From contig CANRLF010000017.1 of NCBI GenBank assembly GCA_947631395.1, positions 1 to 41,150 on the forward strand: 41,150 nucleotides of DNA, given 5' to 3'. Position numbers and translations under genes: made by a program. Within the stretch, counting starts at the first letter, position 1. Every line of letters starts with the position of its first letter. The notes under the pieces were generated by a model, which saw nothing but the letters and a program-made list of their open reading frames with translations, was not told where the DNA came from and searched no databases. Positions 8,069 to 14,719 of the stretch are shown here, one piece after another. The DNA comes from an uncultured Oscillospiraceae bacterium (lineage in GTDB: Bacteria; Bacillota; Clostridia; Oscillospirales; Oscillospiraceae).

Positions 8069-9817
8069 CTATTGATTTCCGCCGTACTCGTCGGAGTTTA
8101 CGAAGTTTGTGAACTCCCTGTACGTCTCAAAGAACCGGTGGGTCTTGTTTTTGCCCAGGGCGTAATAGTAGTAGCTTGTGTTCCTGGGCTGGAGGGCCGC
8201 CCGGATGGAGGCGATGCCGGGATTCGCGATGGGCCCCGCGGGAAGTCCCGGGTAGCGGTAGGTGTTGTAGGGACTGTCGATGTCCGTGGAGTACTCCTCG
8301 CCGGTGTCGGCGATGACATAGTAGATGGTGGCGTTTATCTGCAAAAATCCGTTGGTGCCCTGCCTGTCGGGGTGCCGCAGGCGGTTATAGATGACGGAGG
8401 AGATAAGGTCGCGCTCGTCGTCGCTGCCGGCCTCCTTCTCGATCATGGAGGCGATTATCAGGATCTCGTGGCGCGTGTAGCCCTGCTCCTCGGCCAGGGC
8501 ATCAAAGTCGTCCTCCCACTTCTTATCGAAGTTATTGAGGAACTTGCGGATCACGTTCACCGGGTCGTCGCCCACGTAGAACTCGTAGGTGTCCGGGAAG
8601 AGGTAGCCCTCAAGGCGTTTTTCCTGGCCGAGGGTGCTCTTGTCAAGGAAGTCGTAGTCAAAGTCGTAGTCCTTCAGCGTGTCGAGGAGCTCCTGGCGCT
8701 GGCAGACGCCGTTGTCCACCAGAAGGTCCACGATCTGGGTGATGGAGTAGCCCTCCGGTATGACGAGTGTCGTGGTATCCCTGGTGCTCCGGGCGCCGGT
8801 CATGCCGTGGACTATGGCCCGGTAGTCGTAGACCATGTTGAGGGTGTAGGTCCCGGCCTTCATCATCTCGTCGGAGTCCGAGAGCTTGACGTACAGCTTG
8901 AAGAGCCACCTGTATTTGATGAGCCCCTTTTGATAAAGCTCCTCGGCCACCTTGTCGATGTCCACCACGGACACTTCCTTTTCGACCTTTTCGCCGTCGT
9001 CGCCCTCCTCGGAGCGTTTTTCGGTGTGGAAATAGTCCTCCGGCAGTGTCACCTCCACAGGGACGTCCTCCCCGTCAAGGCCAAGCACGTCCGTGGCCCA
9101 TATCCACCCCACACACGCCAGCACCGCGCTTACGCATATGACCAGGATGAATATGAGTATCCCGGAAAGACACCCGGTGCGCTTCGTCCGGCCCCGCCTT
9201 ATGGCCTTCTCGTCCACGTCGGCGTACTCGGAGTCGAAGTCAAACTCCACCTCGAAGTCGTCCTTTGACTTGCGCCTGGAGCTTTTGCCCTTTTCGACCG
9301 CGGTCTCCGGGGCCCGGGGCGGCTCGGAGCGATCGGCCCCGGCCCTCGGGGCTCTGAGGCTGTCCGGCGTCACCGGCGGCACGACCCGGGTGCTGTCCAC
9401 CGGCTGGATGGGCCGCTGGACGGGCTCCGCCGGTCTCTGGGCCGGTTGGACGGGCCACTGGGCGGGCTCAGCCGGTTTTTGGGCCGACTGAACGGGCCGC
9501 TGGGCGGGCTCCGCCGGTTTTTTCGCCGGTTGGACGGGACGCTGGACTGGTTCCGCCGGCTTCTGCCCAAGGTGGGGGGCGGCGGAGTCGTCGCGGCGTA
9601 TATATTCTATGGTAAAGCCCGGCTCCAGCGGCGCCGGAGAGCCGTCTATAAAGGGCTCGTCCCCGCTTTGCGGGCCGCCGGTGGCGGGGGAGCTGTTCGC
9701 GGTGGGCGACGAGGCCGGCGGCGGGGTCTGGGGCTTCTGTACCGGCTCCGGATCCAGGTCCACCTTGAAGTCCTCGCCCATGAGCTCCTTCCAAAATTCC
9801 TGATTTTTATCGGACAT
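8069..9817 (-). CDS. mltG: Endolytic murein transglycosylase MltG with repeat-rich cytoplasmic tail
   Basis: The 582-residue membrane protein of the YceG/MltG family cleaves nascent glycan strands and sets their length. An acidic/Pro-rich cytoplasmic region of about 210 residues precedes one membrane helix (about 216-240), then a LysM-like subdomain and the catalytic YceG domain. The catalytic Glu lies in SMIEKEAG, and the conserved SPYNTYRYPGLPAGPIANPG is intact. Residues 85-140 are four 14-residue Pro/Gln/Ala repeats. I chose the ATG at 9817 because AGGAGG lies 6 nt before it; upstream in-frame ATGs at 9823 and 9877 have poor spacing. It is probably the first gene of the operon running to metG. 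Confidence 0.93.
   Translation of the reverse strand: MSDKNQEFWKELMGEDFKVDLDPEPVQKPQTPPPASSPTANSSPATGGPQSGDEPFIDGSPAPLEPGFTIEYIRRDDSAAPHLGQKPAEPVQRPVQPAKKPAEPAQRPVQSAQKPAEPAQWPVQPAQRPAEPVQRPIQPVDSTRVVPPVTPDSLRAPRAGADRSEPPRAPETAVEKGKSSRRKSKDDFEVEFDFDSEYADVDEKAIRRGRTKRTGCLSGILIFILVICVSAVLACVGWIWATDVLGLDGEDVPVEVTLPEDYFHTEKRSEEGDDGEKVEKEVSVVDIDKVAEELYQKGLIKYRWLFKLYVKLSDSDEMMKAGTYTLNMVYDYRAIVHGMTGARSTRDTTTLVIPEGYSITQIVDLLVDNGVCQRQELLDTLKDYDFDYDFLDKSTLGQEKRLEGYLFPDTYEFYVGDDPVNVIRKFLNNFDKKWEDDFDALAEEQGYTRHEILIIASMIEKEAGSDDERDLISSVIYNRLRHPDRQGTNGFLQINATIYYVIADTGEEYSTDIDSPYNTYRYPGLPAGPIANPGIASIRAALQPRNTSYYYYALGKNKTHRFFETYREFTNFVNSDEYGGNQ
9398..9565 (-). repeat. Four tandem 42-bp repeats inside mltG
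   Basis: The stretch encodes four units of the form QKPAEPxQRPVQPA (14 residues each, residues 85-140 of MltG). The units differ by a few substitutions (R/W, V/I, P/S). The repeat is in the cytoplasmic part, before the membrane helix, so copy-number change would alter tail length without touching the catalytic domain. Confidence 0.85.
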
Positions 9818-9983
9818 GTCCATCCTCCTGAAAATTCCCGCGATAAACCGCGGTGACACGAAAGCCGTCAAACGCATAGAATGACCCAGATGGGCGGCTG
9901 AGCCGCCCTGAGGCGGCCGGAAACGCGCACGGCGGCCTATCCATCATCATAATGCCGGGCGCGTCGGCGGAATGGAGTAAAAT

Positions 9984-10118
9984 ATGAATTGCTTTGGCGG
10001 TAACTCTTGTCTGTGGATCATCCTCATTCTCATCATCGTCTGCTGCTGCGGTTGCGGCAACAACGGCTGCGGCAACGACTGCGGCTGTGGCAACGGCTGC
10101 AATAACGGCTGTTGTTGA
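9984..10118 (+). CDS. 44-residue Cys/Gly/Asn-rich membrane miniprotein
   Basis: The ATG at 9984 is preceded by GGAG with a good spacer and opens a 44-codon frame ending in TGA. The product starts MNCFGGNSCLW, then has a hydrophobic stretch IILILIIV, a CCC, and a tail of C-G-x-N-type repeats (about 12 Cys, 11 Gly and 8 Asn in all). One membrane segment with a Cys-rich exposed tail fits the composition. Similar Firmicute miniproteins have been labelled chorion-class high-cysteine or left hypothetical; I recall that style but cannot confirm homology. Possible roles are metal binding or a spore/envelope structural part. A bidirectional terminator follows directly. Confidence 0.7.
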   Translation: MNCFGGNSCLWIILILIIVCCCGCGNNGCGNDCGCGNGCNNGCC

Positions 10119-10154
10119 GGGCCTAATAAGGCCAGGGGGGCCCCGAAAGGGGCC
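10119..10154. terminator. Bidirectional terminator between convergent genes
   Basis: Two hairpins lie back to back: GGCCT-aata-AGGCC (10120-10133) and GGCCCC-gaaa-GGGGCC (10139-10154). They separate the miniprotein gene from the convergent cyclo-ligase stop codon at 10155. T runs are poor, so termination strength is uncertain. Confidence 0.5.
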
Positions 10155-10697
10155 TCACCCTGTTATTATGAGGTCCACGTCTATATCATGGGGCCCGGCG
10201 GGCAGGTGGGGCGTTAGCTGAAGATCCCGGGCCAGCGCCACCTTCAGCCCGCGGGTGTCCGCAAGATACCTGTCGTAATAGCCGCCGCCACGGCCGAGCC
10301 TCCGGCCCTCCGGCGAGAAGGCCACGCCCGGGACGAGTATCAGCCCGAAGGCCCGGGGATCCAGTATCTCGGCGTCCTCCGGAGGCTCCGGTATGCCGTA
10401 GGCCCCGGGGACAAGCTGTGACTGGGAGAGTATCCTTCCGGCGACCATGGTCCCGGGGCCGGTGATCCGGGGCAGAGCCACGGTCTTGCCCGCCTCCAGG
10501 GACCGGCGGATGACCGGCCGGGTGTCGATCTCCGTGCCCGTGCCGAAGTATAAAAGCACGCAACCGGCGGACTTAAACTCCGGCAGGGCCAGGAGCTTTT
10601 TCACCAGCTCCCCGTCCTTCGCCCGGAGCTCATCCTCCGGCAGGGACCGCTCCCGGTCCCGGACAAGGCGCCTGAGCTCAGATTTTGAGGTAGTCAT
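10155..10697 (-). CDS. 5-formyltetrahydrofolate cyclo-ligase (MTHFS/YgfA family)
   Basis: The 180-residue protein converts 5-formyl-THF plus ATP to 5,10-methenyl-THF in folate one-carbon metabolism. The N-terminal basic helix KSELRRLVRDRERSL and the ATP-binding GRGGGYYDRYL motif near residue 136 are diagnostic, and VPGVAFSPEGRRLGRG is intact. The length is typical (about 180-200). Its start lies 20 bp inside the end of the DJ-1-like gene, so the two are co-transcribed and probably coupled. It is the last gene of the operon that starts at the tagA-like gene. Confidence 0.93.
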   Translation of the reverse strand: MTTSKSELRRLVRDRERSLPEDELRAKDGELVKKLLALPEFKSAGCVLLYFGTGTEIDTRPVIRRSLEAGKTVALPRITGPGTMVAGRILSQSQLVPGAYGIPEPPEDAEILDPRAFGLILVPGVAFSPEGRRLGRGGGYYDRYLADTRGLKVALARDLQLTPHLPAGPHDIDVDLIITG

Positions 10698-11229
10698 AGT
10701 GTATCCCGCCTGAGACCTTCCGGGCCGCCTCGGCGCCCCGCAGGGCGGTGAGTATGGCGAAGGCGAAATCCCAGGCCGTACCGGCGCTCCGGCCGGTGAT
10801 GACCCTGCCGTCGGTGACGGCGGCGCCGGGGACCATGTGGGCCGAGCCCATCTCGTCCTCCATGCCGGGGTAGCACACGGCCTTTTTGCCGTCGGTTATG
10901 CCGAGCTGTGCCAGCACCGTCGGCCCGGCGCATATGGCGCACACGTATTTTCCCGCGCCGTAGGCGGCTCTTATGGCCCCGAGGGCCTTTTCCGAGGCTT
11001 TTATGTTCTGCACCCCCCGGAGTCCCCCGGGGACAACGATGGCCTCACAGCAGGCGGGGTCGATCCCGTCAATCTCCACGTCGGCGGCGAGCCTCATCCC
11101 GTGACTGCCAGTGACGACGGCTCCGGTGACTCCCACCAGCGCCACCTCGACTCCGGCGCGCCTGAGGGCGTCCACCGGCGAGACGGTCTCGACCTCCTCA
11201 AATCCGTCGGCAAGAAGTATATATACCAT
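10678..11229 (-). CDS. DJ-1/PfpI (YajL/ThiJ) family protein
   Basis: The 183-residue protein has the class I glutamine amidotransferase-like fold of DJ-1: MVYILLADGFEEVE with the conserved Glu at the start, VVPGG, and the nucleophile elbow ICAGPTVL with its reactive Cys. Family members are glyoxalase/deglycase, chaperone or protease-like; DJ-1-type members respond to oxidative and carbonyl stress. The ATG at 11229 has AAAGGG at proper distance; an in-frame GTG at 11238 sits too close to it. It follows the tagA-like gene by 15 bp and overlaps the cyclo-ligase gene. Confidence 0.88.
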   Translation of the reverse strand: MVYILLADGFEEVETVSPVDALRRAGVEVALVGVTGAVVTGSHGMRLAADVEIDGIDPACCEAIVVPGGLRGVQNIKASEKALGAIRAAYGAGKYVCAICAGPTVLAQLGITDGKKAVCYPGMEDEMGSAHMVPGAAVTDGRVITGRSAGTAWDFAFAILTALRGAEAARKVSGGIHYDYLKI

Positions 11230-11244
11230 AGATAACACCCTTTC

Positions 11245-11967
11245 TTATTTCCCAAAAACACGTTTCCATACAACTATCGCCAAAAACCAGGGGAGCTTCA
11301 GCATCCGGCCCAGGCGCGAGGGCTGCTTTATCAGCCTGTACAGCCACTCCAGATCAAGCTTCCTCCACCTGTCCGGGGCCCTTTGCACAACCCCGGCGTA
11401 GACGTCCAGCGACCCGCCAAGGCCCGCCATCAGGCGGACGTTCAGCCGGTCACGGTTGTCACGCATCCACTTCTCCTGCTTGGGCGCGCCAAGGCACACA
11501 AGCAAAAGATCCGGCGAGGCTGAGTTTATGAGCTCCACCACCGGCCCGTCGTCACCGAAATACCCGTCGTGGGCGCCGGCGATCCTGAGACCCGGGTATT
11601 TTTTCGCCATGTTTTCCGCCGCCGCCTCAGCCACTCCGGGCTTGGCGCCGAGGAAGTATACGCTCCGCCCCGCCCTGGCCATCCGGGCGAACATCCCCTC
11701 GGCCCAGTCGGCCCCGGGGACCTTTGATTTGAGGGGCGTTTTGAGTATCCTCGCGCCGTAGATGATCCCTATGCCGTCCGGCAAAACAAGCGACGCGGAA
11801 TTTACGGTGTCAAGGAGCTCCGGGTCCTTGCGGCAGGCCATGACTATCTCCGGATTTGGCGTCACCACCGTGTCCGCCCCGGGCGTGTCCAGAAGCTCCA
11901 TCCCGAGCCCGACAGCCTCGTCCATGGTCACGTCGTCAAACGTGACGCCCAGCACATCGACCCTCAC
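11245..11967 (-). CDS. WecG/TagA/CpsF family glycosyltransferase
   Basis: The 240-residue GT26 enzyme probably transfers ManNAc (or a similar amino sugar) from UDP to lipid-linked GlcNAc, a first step in making wall teichoic acid or another surface polymer. Family motifs are clear: TPNPEIV near residue 37, LPDGIGIIYGARILK, KVPGADW, and CLGAPKQEKWM. The membrane-binding C-terminal helices (RLIKQPSRLGRMLKLPWF) are present. I chose the GTG at 11967 because AAGGAGG lies about 8 nt upstream; the in-frame GTG at 11976 overlaps that site. It is the first gene after a good minus-strand promoter. Confidence 0.9.
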   Translation of the reverse strand: MRVDVLGVTFDDVTMDEAVGLGMELLDTPGADTVVTPNPEIVMACRKDPELLDTVNSASLVLPDGIGIIYGARILKTPLKSKVPGADWAEGMFARMARAGRSVYFLGAKPGVAEAAAENMAKKYPGLRIAGAHDGYFGDDGPVVELINSASPDLLLVCLGAPKQEKWMRDNRDRLNVRLMAGLGGSLDVYAGVVQRAPDRWRKLDLEWLYRLIKQPSRLGRMLKLPWFLAIVVWKRVFGK

Positions 11968-12008
11968 CGCGTCCACCTCCTTCCAAACGGCGAATTTTCA
12001 GCCATACC

Positions 12009-12036
12009 ATTGTATCACAAAGGGCAGGTTTGTCAA
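12009..12036 (-). promoter_or_regulatory. Sigma-A-type promoter for the tagA-like operon
   Basis: On the minus strand, -35 TTGACA (12031-12036, perfect) and -10 TACAAT (12009-12014) are separated by 16 bp. They lie about 40 bp upstream of the tagA-like start. The site is divergent from the promoter at 12104-12132. Confidence 0.75.
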
Positions 12037-12103
12037 GCCGGAGCTCCAAAGCCGCCCAAAATTGACGGGATGATGCGGGCGGCGGACTTTTTCGTCAAAA
12101 AAC

Positions 12104-12132
12104 TTGTACAATCCCGAAAGCTCTGCTATAAT
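12104..12132 (+). promoter_or_regulatory. Sigma-A-type promoter for dnaD-like/dnaI-like operon
   Basis: -35 TTGTAC (12104-12109) and perfect -10 TATAAT (12127-12132) are separated by exactly 17 bp. The start codon at 12177 follows 45 bp later, behind AAGGAGGGG. Confidence 0.78.
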
Positions 12133-12176
12133 TAACACACTAATATGTTTTAGATTTTGAGAAAGGAGGGGACGGG

Positions 12177-13139
12177 ATGCCGGGGCAGTTCGTTCTTCCC
12201 ACCGGGGACAGCATAACCATTGAGGGTGAGGCGGCGCGCAGGCTCATGGGCTCCGGGAGCGGCGACGCGGCGCTTTTATACATCTATATCCTCTCCAACG
12301 GCGGAAGATATGACGGCGAGGACGCCGCCGGGGCGATCCACCGGACACGTGAGCAGGCGGACGGGGCGCTGGACGTCCTGTGCCGGCTGGGCCTTGTGAC
12401 GCTGTCAAACGCCGCGCCAAAGCCCGCCGGGAAGCTGGAGCGGCCCGAGGAGCTGCCGCGCTACACCCCCCAGGACATCGACCGGGAGCTCAAAAACGGC
12501 CAGGAGTTCAAGGCGCTGGTGAACGAGGTACAGAAGGTCCTGGGCGCTCAGCTGTCCAGCGAGGGGCTGATGACGCTGTTTGGCATATACGATTATCTGC
12601 GGCTCCCGACTGAGGTCATACTGACGCTGGTCCAGTACTGCGTCAGCGAGTTTGCGAGCCGCGGCCAGCCGGGGCGCAGGCCCTCCATGCGCTACATCGA
12701 AAAGACCGCCTACGCCTGGGAGCGGGAGGGCATATTCTCCCTGGAGGCCGCCGAGGACTTCATAAAGCGCCAGAGCGCGTACAGGTCCTCCGAGCGGGAG
12801 CTGGCGCCCATACTGGGGCTCACGGGGCGGGCCCTCTCCGCCACGGAGCGCCGGTACATAAACTCCTGGACCGACATGGGCTTTACGACAGGCGCCATAG
12901 CTGAGGCATACGACAGGACGGTGACAAAGACCGGCCGGCTCACCTGGCGGTACATGGACTCCATCCTGAAAAGCTGGCACTCCAAGGGCCTGCACACCAC
13001 CGAGGAGATAGCCGGAGGCGACGCCCCGCCGAAATTCACAAAGCCCCGGGCCGGCAGGCCCGGACCACAGACGGGCGCCACAGCCGGGGAGCTTGAGGCC
13101 ATGCGGGCCACCTTGAGAAAGATAAAGGGGGAAGGATAA
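12177..13139 (+). CDS. DnaD-domain primosome protein
   Basis: The 320-residue protein looks like a Firmicute DnaD/DnaB-type replication-restart and initiation protein. An N-terminal winged-helix-like region (about 1-110) is followed by DnaD_2-type helical domains. The YxxxIxxxW signature is present as YMDSILKSWHSKGL near residue 262, with a related segment IEKTAYAWEREGI earlier. Such proteins bind DNA at origins or stalled forks and recruit the helicase loader. The next gene, directly adjacent (stop TAA then ATG), encodes that loader, as in many Clostridia. Start ATG is fixed by AAGGAGGGG at a short spacer. Confidence 0.87.
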   Translation: MPGQFVLPTGDSITIEGEAARRLMGSGSGDAALLYIYILSNGGRYDGEDAAGAIHRTREQADGALDVLCRLGLVTLSNAAPKPAGKLERPEELPRYTPQDIDRELKNGQEFKALVNEVQKVLGAQLSSEGLMTLFGIYDYLRLPTEVILTLVQYCVSEFASRGQPGRRPSMRYIEKTAYAWEREGIFSLEAAEDFIKRQSAYRSSERELAPILGLTGRALSATERRYINSWTDMGFTTGAIAEAYDRTVTKTGRLTWRYMDSILKSWHSKGLHTTEEIAGGDAPPKFTKPRAGRPGPQTGATAGELEAMRATLRKIKGEG

Positions 13140-14135
13140 ATGAGCCTGGACGGAAAGCTCCTTTCAAGGGCCAAGACGCGCCTCGACAAAAGGCGGGCGG
13201 AAAACGAGGAGGACCAGCGGGCAAGGCGCGACACCGCCTACGCCAGGAACCCCCGGATCCGGGATATAGACCGGGCCCTCCGGGAGACGGTGGCCTCAGC
13301 CGTCACGGCGGCGGTGCTGGGCGGCGGCGACCCCACCGAGGCCCTGGACGCCATAAGGGAGAAAAATCTGGACCTGCAGGAGCGCCGCGGCATGGAGCTT
13401 TTGAGGGCAGGGCTCCCAATGGACTACCTGGACGAGAAATATATCTGCCCGAAATGCCGGGACACAGGCTACCGCGGGACGGAGCTTTGCTCCTGCCTCA
13501 TGGAGCTTTACCGGGACGAGCAGCGCCGGGACCTTTCGGCCCTTTTGAAGCTGGGCGAGGACACCTTTGACACCTTCGACCTGAGCTACTACTCCGACCA
13601 GCCCGACCCCGCCACCGGCGTATCCCCCCGCAGCGTCATGGAGACGGTCTATGAGACATGCCGGGAATACGCCCGGAAGTTCTCGCAAAACTCCATGAAC
13701 CTCTTCCTCCAGGGCGGCACGGGCCTTGGAAAGACCTTTTTGTCCACCTGCATCGCCAGGGTCGTATCGGAGCGGGGCTTCTCCGTGGTCTATGACACCG
13801 CCACGGGGGCTTTTGCCAAATACGAGGCGGAGAAATTCGGCCGCGGCGACCAGCAGGAGGCCAGGAGCGACATAAAGCGGCTTGAAAACTGCGACCTTCT
13901 CATATTGGACGACCTGGGCACCGAGTTCCCCACGGCCTTTGTCACCAGCGCCCTATATACGCTTCTAAATACCCGGGTCGCCGGGGGGAAAAAGACGGTG
14001 ATAAGCTCGAACCTCACCGTGGACGAGCTGGCCCAGCGTTACTCCGCGCCCATAATGTCCCGGCTTATGGGGGAATTTTACTGTATAAAGTTCGCTGGGA
14101 CGGACATAAGGCCCCTGAAGAGGGAGCGCGGTTGA
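13140..14135 (+). CDS. DnaI/DnaC-like AAA+ helicase loader
   Basis: The 331-residue ATPase has Walker A GGTGLGKTF near residue 197, Walker B CDLLILDDLGTE, a sensor region VISSNLTVDELAQRY and a C-terminal arginine-rich MSRLMGEF. The N-terminal third carries a Cys cluster, CPKCRDTGYRGTELCSC, the zinc-finger type found in Bacillus DnaI that regulates DNA and helicase binding. It loads the replicative helicase DnaC/DnaB. It begins right after the DnaD-like stop codon, with GGGGGAAGG upstream. The annotation as helicase loader rather than an IstB-like transposon ATPase is supported by the zinc region and the neighbour. Confidence 0.9.
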   Translation: MSLDGKLLSRAKTRLDKRRAENEEDQRARRDTAYARNPRIRDIDRALRETVASAVTAAVLGGGDPTEALDAIREKNLDLQERRGMELLRAGLPMDYLDEKYICPKCRDTGYRGTELCSCLMELYRDEQRRDLSALLKLGEDTFDTFDLSYYSDQPDPATGVSPRSVMETVYETCREYARKFSQNSMNLFLQGGTGLGKTFLSTCIARVVSERGFSVVYDTATGAFAKYEAEKFGRGDQQEARSDIKRLENCDLLILDDLGTEFPTAFVTSALYTLLNTRVAGGKKTVISSNLTVDELAQRYSAPIMSRLMGEFYCIKFAGTDIRPLKRERG

Positions 14136-14403
14136 CAAAAAATATGTCCCGTAAACGACACATAATTATTGAAAACCCTGTTTCCCACACCCGGACATGC
14201 CCAAAAAAGCCCCCAAAACAGGGAGGTTTTACACATTATCCACCGACTTTTCCACAACGATTATGTCAACACCGTGGACGCGGCGACGGCGGGCGGGGGT
14301 TACATAACCGCGATATTATCCCAAGGCTCCACCATATTTTTCCGAGCGAGTGTGGCCCAACGGCACAAAAAGGTCCGTTTTACGGTGAAAAAAGCGCCAT
14401 TTT
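14136..14403. other. Gap with DnaA-box-like sites downstream of dnaI
   Basis: The gap holds no credible gene. TTATCCACC (14236-14244) and TTTTCCACA (14248-14256) each differ by one base from the DnaA-box consensus TTATCCACA. Their starts are 12 bp apart, in the same orientation. TTTCCCACA (14181-14189) is a weaker third match. The surrounding DNA is A+T-richer than the genes. Their position next to two helicase-loading genes makes a DnaA-binding cluster plausible, but an oriC would normally flank dnaA, which is not here. Confidence 0.4.
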
Positions 14404-14565
14404 ATACTAATACCCATTTAAAATAAGACACCGAGCGGCGAGGATTTTTCGTGTCAGGCAAGGAAGTCGCCGCAGGGAATACCCATTGGTATTTCCAAGG
14501 CGGCTGACGAAGCATGGCGCGAAAAAGGCCGCCGCGAATGGCTTATTTTAATTGGGTATTAGTAT
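14404..14565. mobile_element. 162-bp MITE-like palindromic element with 24-bp terminal inverted repeats
   Basis: The ends 14404-14427 and 14542-14565 are reverse complements at 23 of 24 positions (ATACTAATACCC... / ...GGGTATTAGTAT). Inside, complementarity continues: CGGCGAGGATTTTTCG pairs with CGCGAAAAAGGCCGCCG, and GTCGCCGCAGGGAATACC with GGTATTTCCAAGGCGGC around the loop CATT (14483-14486). The whole element can fold into one long imperfect stem. It has no open reading frame, so it is non-autonomous. No clear target-site duplication was found. Confidence 0.75.
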
Positions 14566-14570
14566 TACAT

Positions 14571-14607
14571 CAGAAAAAGGTCAAGTACAATCAGAAAAAG
14601 GTCAAGT
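14571..14607 (+). promoter_or_regulatory. Two direct copies of CAGAAAAAGGTCAAGT, 21 bp apart
   Basis: Identical 16-mers at 14571-14586 and 14592-14607 have a start-to-start spacing of 21 bp (two helical turns). A related inverted copy, CTTGATTTTTCTG (14620-14632), overlaps the -35 box of the promoter at 14621-14649. The layout resembles a cooperative regulator-binding site upstream of and over the flippase promoter. The protein is unknown. Confidence 0.55.
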
Positions 14608-14620
14608 GCGGTCAGCGGGC

Positions 14621-14649
14621 TTGATTTTTCTGTACGGCTGGTGTAAAAT
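14621..14649 (+). promoter_or_regulatory. Promoter for flippase - mazG - hup cluster
   Basis: -35 TTGATT (14621-14626) and -10 TAAAAT (14644-14649) are separated by 17 bp. They lie about 70 bp upstream of the TTG start codon at 14720. Confidence 0.6.
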
Positions 14650-14719
14650 GGCGCTTGTTTGAATATGAATGGCATCGGGGGGACCGGATGTCCCCACTTT
14701 CTCTGAGAGGACGATTTTC

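Noticed and set aside
8072-9268. Plus-strand 398-codon frame opposite mltG
   Set aside because: Low-complexity Val/Gly/Leu product typical of the antisense frame of a GC-rich gene; mltG is unambiguous.
9823-9880. Possible minus-strand promoter for the mltG operon (TTGACG plus TTTATC)
   Set aside because: The -10 matches only three of six bases and the region also encodes plausible alternative codons; not listed as a feature.
9994-10221. 75-codon plus-strand frame overlapping the miniprotein gene
   Set aside because: Ala/Ser/Thr-rich frameshift reading of the Cys/Gly/Asn codons; the frame starting at 9984 has the ribosome binding site and a sensible stop.
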